DNA of 64,000 bases from Clostridia bacterium (GCA_017397655.1 JAFQIG010000014.1:62001-126000), one strand, 5' to 3'; positions 54,401 to 61,749 are shown, numbered from the stretch's first letter. The notes: a model not told the origin generated them from the sequence alone. A program made the numbers and translations.

Positions 54401-55763
54401 AAGTATTGCCTATATTTACGATTATGCGTTTTACGGTTTTGATTCAATTAAAAAGGTCACTATGCATGACGGTGTCGTATCTGTAGGTGAGTATGCCTTC
54501 AAGGGTTGTACAGAGCTTTCGGAAGTGACTTTTTCAAAGGATCTTAAATCAATCGGTGAATATGCCTTTGCCGATTGTACGGCACTCAAAAAGGTTGATC
54601 TTACAACAAAAATTACGTCAATCAAGCCATACACTTTCTATAACTGTAAAAGTATTGAAAGGCTTGTTTTACCGCAGGGTCTGGAGTCTGTCGGATATCA
54701 GTCTTTCAGCGGTTGCAAATCACTTGCACAGTTGATCGTGCCCGAAAGCGTAAAGAATATTGAATATGCTTTTTACGGTTGTAACGGTCTTGAAACGGTT
54801 ACACTCAACCCGGGAATTAAAAGCATTGCCGCCAATGCATTCGGCGGTTGTACTGCGATCAAAACAACGTTTTACAACGGTACATATGAGGAGTGGCAGC
54901 AGATAAGCATCGGCGAAGGCAACGAGTATCTTACGGGTGTTGTTACGTTTGATGCAGACAGCGACAATGCGCATTATTATCCCGTTGCTTTCGGAGATGA
55001 CCTTTTTTACCGGATGTATCTCAACGGTAATTTGACAATATACGGTACGGGCAGGATGGAGGATTTCACGAATTCCACCGCTGCACCTTGGTTTGAACAT
55101 CAGTCAAAAATCAAGTCTGTTACCGTCTGTGAAGGTGTTGAGAGTATCGGCGGATTCGCTTTCTACAGCTACTCCAATATCGAAAAAGTAACGATTGCAG
55201 GTAGTGTAAAGAGTATCGGTGACAGCGCCTTTACGTTCTGCTTCAAGCTTCGTGAGCTGAATCTTTCAAAGGGTACTGAGATTATCGGCGATGCGGCATT
55301 TGCTTACAGCAGCGCATTGTCAAAAGCTGAGTTGCCTGACGGTGTAAAGAGCATAGGCGATTTTGCATTCAATTACAGCGGTATTGAAGAGATTACGATT
55401 CCTGATACCGTTACGTCAATAGGTGATCTTGCGTTCAATCAATGCGACGATATCAGGAGCGTCACATATGGCGGTACGATCGGACAATGGTCACGTGTGC
55501 AGATCGGATCAAAAAACACTGACTTGACCGAAGCAGCTATAATTTATGTCGGCGAGGCATTGCGTGTTTTGGGTGATGCCAATTCGGACGGAATACTGAA
55601 CCTCAAGGACGTAGTTGTGATCAGACGCACGCTTGCAGGAGGATACGGTGATGATATCAGCGACATTAACGCAGACGTTGATGCTGACGGCAAGGTAACA
55701 CTTGCGGATTCGGTAATTCTGACACGTTATCTTGCAGGCGGTTGGGATGTAAAGCCGGTATAG
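51483..55763 (+). CDS. Secreted BspA-type leucine-rich-repeat protein with C-terminal dockerin
   Basis: A 1426-residue secreted protein. Signal peptide at residues 1 to about 30 (MKKISALLLALTMIFV...ASA). The body is built of LRR_5/BspA repeats of about 23 residues (IGDSAFYGCELLTELVLPD is one). Four larger modules open with a beta-strand cap, near residues 35, 432, 839 and 1167: CG-x-n-W ... L-x-I-x-G-x-G-x-M ... PW. A WxxVxIG-type closing motif recurs five times. Residues about 1360-1426 form a dockerin (LGDANSDGILNLKDVVVIRR and DVDADGKVTLADSVILTRY). It probably binds a substrate or host surface and docks on a cohesin scaffold. GGAGG precedes the ATG. Confidence 0.92.
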   Translation: MKKISALLLALTMIFVWCFIPNVSISASAAEYSGSCGSLAVWSFDDETGTLTISGSGDMTEWSKVKDVPWYDFRDLITTVIIGDGITGIGSFAFYFFSALRNISIAPSVTSIGASAFYHCQQLADITLPDGIVHVGGYAFNNTAYYSDSSNWQDGLLYIGSCLLSASSSLAGDVTVKDGTRVVADSALFANTSVTSVSFPDSLVSIGDSAFYGCELLTELVLPDSVKSIGMYAFEDCTALTDLTIGIGITSLSDYIFAGCTSLQTVAVPDNIEVLGDGVFENCSSLRSVYIGKSVDYIQYSHFLGCDLLEEFTVSEENENYASDSSGILFNKDKTSIIVFPAGNGTQDYIVPQNVVSIADGAFLSCETLKTITFYETLKSVGDEAFRGCTGIVATNYYGSALQWQSVDVGTDNHLMTGVLVFEYGGDAPYIAGGSCGENLEWKCFADNRLEITGTGLMTDWEQTIDVPWYDYREKINSVYIGEGVESVDDNAFFKFDSLTFISVDPDNRYYVSDDSGVLYNKDKTLLILYPCMNENEEYAIADTTQVIADYAFKDAKNIKSLSIPVTAFITNSYYTFSGCNNIENITMTKGTDGAMKDLGMSSTSDTVTYYAYTPWYICREKLKSITLQEGIVRIGAYAFYSSVSITDFVIPNTVTYIGAYAFNGCKKLERLTMPVSAKIENNVNVFNGTTIIKTVTLTKGTGVMCNYSTNTNQTDATYYKYTPWYITKMLKEIVFESGIESIGRYAFYECPISTLTLKDGVKTIESYAFYSCNKLTTVRLPKSIEKIGVYAFGYCNGITAVYYSGTYDDWIEVTIGSHNEKLTEKLMIESGGGAYIANGDCGDDIKWIIYDTGLLKIGGSGEMYGWSTYSEVPWYSKRTRITSISIDDNITSIGDRAFGFCDYVTDITLGKDIKKIGLQAFSTVQLDSFSYVGTIDDWCRVYLSDERANPVGLATNVTFDGQPVPNEIVIPESIAYIYDYAFYGFDSIKKVTMHDGVVSVGEYAFKGCTELSEVTFSKDLKSIGEYAFADCTALKKVDLTTKITSIKPYTFYNCKSIERLVLPQGLESVGYQSFSGCKSLAQLIVPESVKNIEYAFYGCNGLETVTLNPGIKSIAANAFGGCTAIKTTFYNGTYEEWQQISIGEGNEYLTGVVTFDADSDNAHYYPVAFGDDLFYRMYLNGNLTIYGTGRMEDFTNSTAAPWFEHQSKIKSVTVCEGVESIGGFAFYSYSNIEKVTIAGSVKSIGDSAFTFCFKLRELNLSKGTEIIGDAAFAYSSALSKAELPDGVKSIGDFAFNYSGIEEITIPDTVTSIGDLAFNQCDDIRSVTYGGTIGQWSRVQIGSKNTDLTEAAIIYVGEALRVLGDANSDGILNLKDVVVIRRTLAGGYGDDISDINADVDADGKVTLADSVILTRYLAGGWDVKPV
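51576..55550 (+). repeat. Four-module LRR repeat array within the dockerin protein
   Basis: Modules begin near 51580, 52777, 53998 and 54970. Each starts with a cysteine- or glycine-led cap and a PWY/PWF element, carries several LRR units with IG-x-x-AF, and ends with a W-x-x-V/I-x-I-G motif. The copies differ clearly at DNA level, so they are old duplications. Confidence 0.75.
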
Positions 55764-55769
55764 TTTTTT

Positions 55770-55809
55770 AAGGGTTGTATCGCAGATAGACGCTGTCGGT
55801 ACAACCCTT
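55770..55809 (+). terminator. Hairpin after the LRR-protein gene
   Basis: AAGGGTTGTA (55770-55779) pairs perfectly with TACAACCCTT (55800-55809). No clear U-run follows. Confidence 0.6.
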
Positions 55810-55851
55810 TCAGTAACAATGAAAAAATTTTAAAAATTTTTTAAAAAAGTA

Positions 55852-55880
55852 TTGACAAATATAAAAGGGTACGTTATAAT
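55852..55880 (+). promoter_or_regulatory. Strong promoter of the tRNA pair
   Basis: Consensus TTGACA (55852-55857), 17-base spacer, TATAAT (55875-55880), 30 bases before tRNA-Met. Confidence 0.88.
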
Positions 55881-55909
55881 ATACAAGCTTCAAGGGAAGC
55901 GGCACATAT

Positions 55910-55986
55910 GGCGGCATAGCTCAGTTGGCTAGAGCATTCGGTTCATACCCGGAGTGTCGTTGGTTCAAATCCAACTGCCGCTACCA
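55910..55986 (+). tRNA. tRNA-Met (CAT), elongator type
   Basis: Complete cloverleaf of 77 bases with encoded CCA. Acceptor GGCGGCA / TGCCGCT, anticodon stem TTCGG / CCGGA, anticodon CAT at 55944-55946, T arm GTTGG TTCAAAT CCAAC. The three G-C pairs of initiator tRNA are missing from the anticodon stem, so this is elongator tRNA-Met (an Ile-2 tRNA read after lysidine modification is less likely). Confidence 0.93.
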
Positions 55987-55991
55987 GATAC

Positions 55992-56066
55992 GGCCCGGTG
56001 GTCAAGCGGTCAAGACACCGCCCTTTCACGGCGGTAACACGAGTTCGATTCTCGTCCGGGTCACCA
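55992..56066 (+). tRNA. tRNA-Glu (TTC)
   Basis: Complete cloverleaf of 75 bases with encoded CCA; acceptor GGCCCGG pairs with CCGGGTC; anticodon TTC at 56035-56037 within CTTTCAC. It lies 5 bases behind tRNA-Met and shares its promoter. Confidence 0.95.
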
Positions 56067-56067
56067 G

Positions 56068-56101
56068 AGAAGAGCAGGCTCGTCCTGTTCTTCTTTTTTT
56101 A
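56068..56101 (+). terminator. Terminator of the tRNA transcript
   Basis: AGAAGAGCAGG (56068-56078) pairs with CCTGTTCTTCT (56084-56094), one G-U pair, followed by TTTTTTT. It ends 25 bases before the next gene. Confidence 0.85.
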
Positions 56102-56125
56102 TTTCACAGAAAGGAATGATCTGTT

Positions 56126-57226
56126 ATGAAAAGCTTCTTGCGTTTTATCGGTATATTACTGTTGCCTGTTATGTTGTTTTCCTGCGGTCGTTCCGAAAAT
56201 CCACCGCAGTCAGATGATATAATCGGCAAGGATATTCTGAATGCTGAAGAAATAGCGAATCACGATTGCGATAAGCACGGACACGTTTACAGTAAGGCAA
56301 CCTGCCGCGAAAAAGCAACCTGTTACTATTGCGGTGATATAACAGGTGATTACGGTGATCACGACAGAACGAAGCCTACCTGTCAGAAAAAGAGTTTCTG
56401 TACCGTATGCGGCGAAGAGTTCGGCGGATATTATGATCATATTTATTCAAAGGCTACGTGTGCAGGCCCCGCAAGCTGTATTTTCTGCGGTCTGACAAGC
56501 GGCTCTGCACTCTCTCATAATTTCAAGGCGGCAACGTGTGTTTCGCCGTCAATGTGTACGGGATGTATGAAAAAACAAGGCTCGGCACTCGGTCATTCGT
56601 GGACAGGTGGTTCGTGTACACAGGGCAAGGTGTGTACGAGGTGTTCTTATACGGCAGAGCCTCCGGGACACAAGATGAGTGACACATCGTGTACAAAGGA
56701 TTCTGTTTGTTCTGTATGCGGATATACGGTTAAGGCGACGGGACATAGTTTTGAGGACGGCAAGTGTACTGTCTGCGGTAAAACATCTGCACAGGCAGAG
56801 GATGAAAGTCGGCTTGAGGAGCAGACAAGAATTACCGAAGCACCTTCGACAGCTCCGATAGACAAGGAAGCACTTTGCGCCAATGTGAATTCTGCGTTGG
56901 ATCTTATTACTCAGGCGCACGCTCTTTGTCAGTCGGCAATAGACGATATTTACGGTGAGGGCAATGCCGCGGCATTGCAGGCAGTTGAAAAGCTTCAAGC
57001 TGCATCTTCTGTATTGAACAATATTCTGGATCAATGCAATACCGATACAAGGCTGTCGTCATCAAAGGCTTTGGTTACGGCAGCAAAAAAGCCTCTTGAA
57101 GCGTATATCAATATTGCGCAATTTCATCCCGATTCCATATTAAAAACAGTTGTCGATATGCGCTCGGCATGTACTGAGGCAAAGACAGCGTGTGAAAAGC
57201 TGATTAAACATATTGAAACACTTTAA
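56126..57226 (+). CDS. Lipoprotein with seven Cys/His-rich repeats and helical C terminus
   Basis: A 366-residue lipoprotein. Signal peptide with lipobox VMLFSC (Cys20). From about His53 to residue 222 come six full repeats of 24-26 residues and a shortened seventh, each with the pattern H-x5-[TS]C-x4/5-C-x2-C-G (for example DHDRTKPTCQKKSFCTVCGE, GHKMSDTSCTKDSVCSVCG). They resemble the GH...TC...C-x-x-CG repeats of Firmicute surface proteins; the cysteines and histidines could bind zinc. The C-terminal 130 residues are helical without recognisable domain. GAAAGGA lies 14 bases upstream of the ATG. Confidence 0.8.
   Translation: MKSFLRFIGILLLPVMLFSCGRSENPPQSDDIIGKDILNAEEIANHDCDKHGHVYSKATCREKATCYYCGDITGDYGDHDRTKPTCQKKSFCTVCGEEFGGYYDHIYSKATCAGPASCIFCGLTSGSALSHNFKAATCVSPSMCTGCMKKQGSALGHSWTGGSCTQGKVCTRCSYTAEPPGHKMSDTSCTKDSVCSVCGYTVKATGHSFEDGKCTVCGKTSAQAEDESRLEEQTRITEAPSTAPIDKEALCANVNSALDLITQAHALCQSAIDDIYGEGNAAALQAVEKLQAASSVLNNILDQCNTDTRLSSSKALVTAAKKPLEAYINIAQFHPDSILKTVVDMRSACTEAKTACEKLIKHIETL
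56282..56790 (+). repeat. Tandem Cys/His repeat array (protein level)
   Basis: Six to seven units of about 75 bases encode H-x5-[TS]C-x4/5-C-x2-C-G. The copies share the cysteine spacing but little DNA identity. Confidence 0.75.
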
Positions 57227-57241
57227 TAAAGGAGAATAGCG

Positions 57242-57631
57242 ATGGCTGATGTAACACTTAAACTTTACAAAGCATCACAGATCAATTTTGTCAACAATCT
57301 TGAAAACGGAACAAAAATCGAGCTTGGCAACAAATATTCATATAATGTCAGCTATGCTCCCAATCGTACCTGTAAGGGTGAGTTTACGCTTGAAGTTTTT
57401 GACAAAAAGGATCCCGAAAAATTCGGAATAAAGATAGTGATAGTCGGAATTTTTGAGTTTAAAGAGGGACTTGAAAAAGAAAAGGTGCACGTAATTACCT
57501 TTAAAGAGCTGTTCCCGTACGCACGTGCGCTTGTGACAACCGTTACCTCCAACGCAGGTATACCGCCGATTATCGTACCTCCGATTGATATCGAATCACA
57601 GAGCATTTACAGATTTGAAAAGAATGTTTGA
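57242..57631 (+). CDS. SecB-like chaperone-fold protein
   Basis: A 129-residue protein resembling the SecB export chaperone over its full length: a strand-rich first half (TLKLYKASQINFVNN, YSYNVSYAPNRTCKGEFTLE), then IVIVGIFEF and the SecB-typical end FKELFPYARALVTTVTS with GIPPIIVPPIDIE. Classical SecB is a proteobacterial tetramer that keeps preproteins unfolded. Such proteins are unexpected in monoderm Clostridia. It lies 15 bases behind the Cys-repeat lipoprotein. Other SecB-like proteins act on toxin-antitoxin pairs, but no such partner is adjacent here. Confidence 0.8.
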   Translation: MADVTLKLYKASQINFVNNLENGTKIELGNKYSYNVSYAPNRTCKGEFTLEVFDKKDPEKFGIKIVIVGIFEFKEGLEKEKVHVITFKELFPYARALVTTVTSNAGIPPIIVPPIDIESQSIYRFEKNV

Positions 57632-57644
57632 GCAGGTTGATAAA

Positions 57645-58433
57645 ATGTCGGAATACAGTATAATTGCCCATCGCGGAGCAAACCTTTATGCACCGCAGAA
57701 CACTCTGCCGGCTTTTAGAAAGGCGTTAGAACTTCAGGCGGACGGTCTGGAGACGGATGTGCATCTGACAAAGGATGGCGAGGCGGTAATCTGTCACAAC
57801 TACAGCATCAACGAGACTTCAAACGGTTTGGGCAAAATTGCCGACCGCACGCTGAAAGATTTGAAATCTCATGATTTCGGCAGATATTTTTCAAAAAAGT
57901 TCAAGGGAACAACATTGCCGTCGCTTGATGAATTTCTGGAATTGTGCAAAGCAGAATCATTGAAGATAATGAACATCGAGCTTAAACATCCCAGAACGAA
58001 AGGCTCGCTTATTGTTGAGAAGACTCTGGAAGCTGTCAGAAAACACGGGCTTATTGATAAGCTTCTTATTTCGAGCTTTGATGAGAAACTGTTGATGCGT
58101 GCAAAGGAAATAGACCCTGAGTGTAAAACTGCCTATCTGTATCCGGGACCCGATTCGGCAGTCAGATGCTTTTTTAAGCCGCCCTATGCGCTTGTTAAAA
58201 AGATAGGTGCCGATGCTGTTCATCCGAATGTGTTTTTTGTCAATAAAGCAATGGTTGACAAATTTCATTCGATGGGTGTTAAGGTCAACGTTTGGACAGT
58301 CAATACAGAAGAACAGATTGAAAAAATGGTCAGATGCGGTGTTGACGGATATATTACCGATTCACCCGCAGATACACGTGAGATAATCGAACGCCTTCTC
58401 AAAAGGAGGAAGAGCTTTAATGCGTCACTTTAA
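57645..58433 (+). CDS. Glycerophosphodiester phosphodiesterase
   Basis: A 262-residue GDPD-family TIM barrel. AHRGANLYAPQNTLPAF (His9, Arg10), GLETDVHLTKDG (Glu36, Asp38), ICHN (His51), MNIELKHP and the late VNVWTVNTEEQI with GYITDSPAD are the family motifs. It cleaves glycerophosphodiesters to glycerol-3-phosphate and an alcohol. No signal peptide. Start ATG 57645 follows AGCAGG by 8 bases; an ATG at 57624 would overlap the SecB-like gene. It overlaps the next gene by 14 bases. Confidence 0.92.
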   Translation: MSEYSIIAHRGANLYAPQNTLPAFRKALELQADGLETDVHLTKDGEAVICHNYSINETSNGLGKIADRTLKDLKSHDFGRYFSKKFKGTTLPSLDEFLELCKAESLKIMNIELKHPRTKGSLIVEKTLEAVRKHGLIDKLLISSFDEKLLMRAKEIDPECKTAYLYPGPDSAVRCFFKPPYALVKKIGADAVHPNVFFVNKAMVDKFHSMGVKVNVWTVNTEEQIEKMVRCGVDGYITDSPADTREIIERLLKRRKSFNASL

Positions 58434-58983
58434 ACGTTATTTGTGTGCTGTGTTGATCTGTGTTTTTCTGTTTATGAGCTGCGGTTGCACACCGCTCAGC
58501 GGGTCAACCGAGTTTCTTGACGAGCATCCGCCTGAAGAATTGCTGGCAACGTATAATGATTTTTACTATGAAGAACGTACTGCGGACTCCGGAACCGACG
58601 AGGCTGCGCTTGATGTCAATGGAGTTATAATCAGTAAAATGGGTACCCGTGCAGGCAGAGTCGATGTTCAGCTGGCAAACAGAAGTCACTTTCCGATAAA
58701 GCTGTACGGATATGCTTGGGTAACGGACGAAACGAAGGTTGAGGACAGCTTTAAGGCAATCTATTATAATGAGGATTCCAATGTTTCAAACGCATCGTAT
58801 ACCGTGACATATCAAAGCGGTCACGGAGGAATAGCTCCGTTCAGCTTTATGGATAAGGTAATTAATATTACACCGAATACTGTTGTGTTTATCTTTTTTT
58901 CATATCGCGGAACGGATTATGCCGCCGGTGTCAAATCAGACAGCTTTGTTTTCTGGCCGTTATCACAGACAAAAGCGGATTGA
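58420..58983 (+). CDS. Lipoprotein, unknown
   Basis: A 187-residue lipoprotein with signal peptide and lipobox MSCGC (lipidated Cys around residue 21-23). The mature domain is beta-rich (GRVDVQLANRSHFPIKLYGYAWV, NTVVFIFFSYRGTDYAAG), similar to immunoglobulin-like or DUF4352-type folds, but I cannot name the family. AGGAGGAAGAG precedes the ATG. It overlaps the GDPD gene by 14 bases and ends at a terminator, closing the four-gene cluster. Confidence 0.72.
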   Translation: MRHFKRYLCAVLICVFLFMSCGCTPLSGSTEFLDEHPPEELLATYNDFYYEERTADSGTDEAALDVNGVIISKMGTRAGRVDVQLANRSHFPIKLYGYAWVTDETKVEDSFKAIYYNEDSNVSNASYTVTYQSGHGGIAPFSFMDKVINITPNTVVFIFFSYRGTDYAAGVKSDSFVFWPLSQTKAD

Positions 58984-58992
58984 TAGTTTATT

Positions 58993-59038
58993 AAGACTTG
59001 ATTGTTTTACATTTATAGTAATCAATCAAGCCTTTTTT
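58993..59038 (+). terminator. Terminator of the SecB-like/GDPD cluster
   Basis: AAGACTTGATTG pairs with CAATCAAGCCTT (one wobble), long loop, followed by TTTTTT. Confidence 0.78.
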
Positions 59039-59109
59039 GTATAAAAACAGACACTTAAGTTTGTGAATGTTAACAAAAAATGAATTTTATTGGAGTTAAC
59101 AAAAAAGTG

Positions 59110-59138
59110 TTGAAAAATTTTAAAAAGTTTTTTATAAT
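59110..59138 (+). promoter_or_regulatory. Promoter of the double GreA-C-like gene
   Basis: TTGAAA (59110-59115), 17-base spacer, TATAAT (59133-59138), 38 bases before the start. Confidence 0.7.
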
Positions 59139-59175
59139 TAATTTAGTATATTGTATATAGAATGTAGGTGACTTG

Positions 59176-60090
59176 GTGGAAGAACGAAATTACGTTTTGG
59201 CTAACGGCGAAAGCGTAGAGATTGTATTTAAATACAACGACAGAATTGTTGTTCTGTATCGTGGTATGCGTCTTGACAGACCTGCGGATATTATCGGCAG
59301 GCTGTTGTTTCCTGTTTCTTCCGTTAATACAGACTCTGCAGATGCTGATAAATTGGTTGAAGAATTTGTCAGTCAGAAAGAGCCTGACCATATGCGCCGC
59401 AAGGTAATACGTTCCGGCGATACCGTGTGTGTCAAGTTTATCGAAAACGGTCAGAAGGCGGTTTATACTCTGACTCAGGATGAAAAGGCAGTTACCGTAC
59501 GTGGCGAATATCCCGTAGAGGGTGTTGTCAGTGAGAAATCTCCGATAGGTCGTGCCCTTATAGGTATGGGCACTAATGATATTGTTACGTTTTTCGATAA
59601 TGATGATGTAATCGTTATTCAGGTCTTGTCCTTCTTTTTGAAAAAGACAGGTTTTTATCAGAAAATGAAGGAACAAAAGGTTGCCGAAAAAACTGTTGAG
59701 CAGATGAAAAAGAAACAGAAGCAGGCTGAAAAGACCAAGGCTGCAGCTGTAGTTGCACGTACCATAAAGACGGGAGATACCGTCTGTGTGGAGTTTCTTG
59801 ATACAAAAGAAAAAAAGGCATTCAAGATTCTTCCGGCACGTGTAGAGGTAAAGGGTGAGTTTGCGGCAAAGCCATACCGACCTACATCATATGACAGCAA
59901 AACAATTACGGATGCAAATCCTGATGAGGATACAATCAGCGAAACTTCTCCGCTTGCCAAATCGCTTATCGGTAAAAAGCGCGGAGATATCACATCGTAT
60001 AAAGTAGGTGCTTCCAAAACTGAGGTTAGAGTTATTGCTTTTTTTGACAATGACAAGTGGCTTGAAAACAGGAAAAATTCTGCTAAATAA
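59176..60090 (+). CDS. Protein with two GreA/GreB C-terminal-like domains
   Basis: A 304-residue soluble protein. Residues about 75-155 and 195-298 each contain a GreA-C-like fold: VRSGDTV-type strand, then SEKSPIGRALIGMGTNDIV in the first and SETSPLAKSLIGKKRGDI in the second, matching the SP-LG-ALLG-K-GD signature of Gre factors and related FKBP-fold proteins. Between them lies a basic coiled-coil-like linker rich in Lys and Gln (about 156-190). The N-terminal 70 residues are unassigned. No GreA coiled-coil finger is present, so transcript cleavage is unlikely. I chose GTG 59176 (AGGTG 5 bases upstream); TTG 59173 is also possible. Confidence 0.72.
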   Translation: MEERNYVLANGESVEIVFKYNDRIVVLYRGMRLDRPADIIGRLLFPVSSVNTDSADADKLVEEFVSQKEPDHMRRKVIRSGDTVCVKFIENGQKAVYTLTQDEKAVTVRGEYPVEGVVSEKSPIGRALIGMGTNDIVTFFDNDDVIVIQVLSFFLKKTGFYQKMKEQKVAEKTVEQMKKKQKQAEKTKAAAVVARTIKTGDTVCVEFLDTKEKKAFKILPARVEVKGEFAAKPYRPTSYDSKTITDANPDEDTISETSPLAKSLIGKKRGDITSYKVGASKTEVRVIAFFDNDKWLENRKNSAK

Positions 60091-60102
60091 TGACATGAAT
60101 CA

Positions 60103-60145
60103 GGGGATGTAAAAACGAAAGTTTTTACATCCCCGTATTTTTTTT
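60103..60145. terminator. Bidirectional terminator
   Basis: GGGGATGTAAAAAC (60103-60116), tetraloop GAAA, GTTTTTACATCCCC (60121-60134), then GTATTTTTTTT. It separates the GreA-C-like gene and the converging HAD gene. Confidence 0.92.
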
Positions 60146-60794
60146 AAAAGCGTTTTACGTATTCTGCAAGTGATGAAAGATCATCAACTACCATATCAGC
60201 ACCTGCGTTTTTTAGTGTGTCGGCATCGAACGATGTCGTAACGGCGATACAGGTCATACCGGCACGCTTTGCGGCAATGACACCGGAAACCGCATCCTCA
60301 ACAACAAGGCAAAGTGAAGGGGCAATGCCGGCTTTTTCTGCGGCCTTAAGAAAAATTTCGGGATCAGGCTTTTTGTTGACTACCTCAGAGGCGGTTACAA
60401 GTGAAGCGAGCTTAGAGGTATCAAGGTTCAGCCTTCTGATATTGCACATAACCTTAATTTCGTCAGCGGCAGATCCGACGGCGGCTTTGAATCCTGCATT
60501 CAGTACCGAATCAACGACGAAATCCGACCAAGGATAGACTTTGACTCGCTCGTTTGCGGTATCACAGTAAATCCTGTATGTACTGTCTTTCATCTCCGGG
60601 CAGAAAGGGACACCGTATTTCTCTGCTACTCCGCCGATAAACTTTACTTCACCCATACCTGTAAACTCTTTAAAATCGTCATAAGAAGCATTCACACAGT
60701 ATCCTTCGCGAAGAGCATCCATTGCACAAAGAGTGATAGCGTCCTCAGAATCTATCAGAACGCCGTCCATATCAAAAATTACAAGACTGATCAT
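60144..60794 (-). CDS. HAD-superfamily phosphatase (beta-phosphoglucomutase-like)
   Basis: A 216-residue HAD hydrolase. Motif I is FDMDGVLIDSE (Asp8, Asp10), motif II AAVGSAADE, motif III NKKPDPEIF (Lys) and motif IV VVEDAVSGVIAAKRAG. The helical cap after motif I places it in the phosphatase/beta-phosphoglucomutase subgroup. Substrate probably a small sugar phosphate. It begins 14 bases after the PHP gene, so the two are co-transcribed. Confidence 0.9.
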   Translation of the reverse strand: MISLVIFDMDGVLIDSEDAITLCAMDALREGYCVNASYDDFKEFTGMGEVKFIGGVAEKYGVPFCPEMKDSTYRIYCDTANERVKVYPWSDFVVDSVLNAGFKAAVGSAADEIKVMCNIRRLNLDTSKLASLVTASEVVNKKPDPEIFLKAAEKAGIAPSLCLVVEDAVSGVIAAKRAGMTCIAVTTSFDADTLKNAGADMVVDDLSSLAEYVKRF

Positions 60795-60808
60795 GGTACA
60801 ATCCTCGT

Positions 60809-61675
60809 TTATTTGTTAGCAGCGTTTTTTGCAGCCTGTCTGCGTTTACGCGATTTATAGGAAAGGAGCGCCTCAAGATTTTCGTCGGGAGTGACGACGG
60901 ATCCGATGGTGTTGCAGTCACGTCCGTACATACCGTGGAAGTCGCTTCCGCCCGTCATAAGAAGACCGCACTTTTTTGCCTTTTGCTGAAGATAAGAAAT
61001 ATCGTCAGCATTTGCGGAAGGATGCCACACCTCGATACCGTCAAGACCTTGTTCAATAAGCTCATCAAGAAGATCGTAGCTGTTGTAAAGCGTCGGATGA
61101 GCAAGAACAGCTATACCGCCTGCATCATGGATAGCAGCTAAAATCTCGGTAGGATCGGGATATTTTGCATCATATACAATGTTGTTTTCGCTTTCTTTTG
61201 AAAAAAGCTCAACATAGAGATCACTGAAAATCTTGTCAGTAACGGCGCTTTCAAGCAGTGCGTGCATAATGTGCTGCTTGTAAACGCCGGTTGATCCGGA
61301 TGCACATTTGATAATGAAATCGGGAGTAACGGGGAATCTGGATGCCGCTTTAAGTATCATGTACTGGCTTGCCTTTTTGCTCTGTAACAGATTTCTGCGA
61401 CAAAGACCTTCGAGTCTGTCGGGACTGTCAGGCAGATAACAGATGATATGAGCCTTCTGATTTCTTTTGGAATCTGTTGCCGAAAGCTCAACACCGGGAA
61501 GTACGTTAATATCAAACTGATCGCCGATACGCTTGCCGCGGACATTAGCGGCGAGACAGTCGTGATCCGTAATAGCTATAGTTTTAATTCCTTGCTTTTT
61601 GGCCAAAACGACCAAGCTGTCAATGCTCATAGAACCGTCTGAAAGACGGGTATGACAATGAAGATCTGCGCCCAA
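60809..61675 (-). CDS. PHP-domain phosphoesterase (nucleoside bisphosphatase-like)
   Basis: A 288-residue PHP protein. ADLHCHTRLSDGSM, TIAITDHDCLA, LPGVELSA, VLAHPTLY and GGSDFHGMYG are the full metal-ligand set of the YciV/RnaAM type, which acts as a 3',5'-nucleotide or 5'-3' RNA phosphatase. It starts at TTG 61675, with GGAGG 7 bases upstream. No signal peptide. Operon partner of the HAD phosphatase. Confidence 0.88.
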   Translation of the reverse strand: MGADLHCHTRLSDGSMSIDSLVVLAKKQGIKTIAITDHDCLAANVRGKRIGDQFDINVLPGVELSATDSKRNQKAHIICYLPDSPDRLEGLCRRNLLQSKKASQYMILKAASRFPVTPDFIIKCASGSTGVYKQHIMHALLESAVTDKIFSDLYVELFSKESENNIVYDAKYPDPTEILAAIHDAGGIAVLAHPTLYNSYDLLDELIEQGLDGIEVWHPSANADDISYLQQKAKKCGLLMTGGSDFHGMYGRDCNTIGSVVTPDENLEALLSYKSRKRRQAAKNAANK

Positions 61676-61720
61676 GAAAATGCCTCCAAACCAAACAAAA
61701 AATAAAAAACGTTAACTATA

Positions 61721-61749
61721 ATTTTACTACAAATAAAAGAAAAATGCAA
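61721..61749 (-). promoter_or_regulatory. Promoter of the PHP-HAD operon
   Basis: Minus strand: TTGCAT (61749-61744), 17-base spacer, TAAAAT (61726-61721), 45 bases before the start codon. Confidence 0.55.

Noticed and set aside
55925..56119. A 64-residue open frame across both tRNAs
   Set aside because: It lies on the tRNA genes, which have complete cloverleaves and CCA ends; the frame is incidental.
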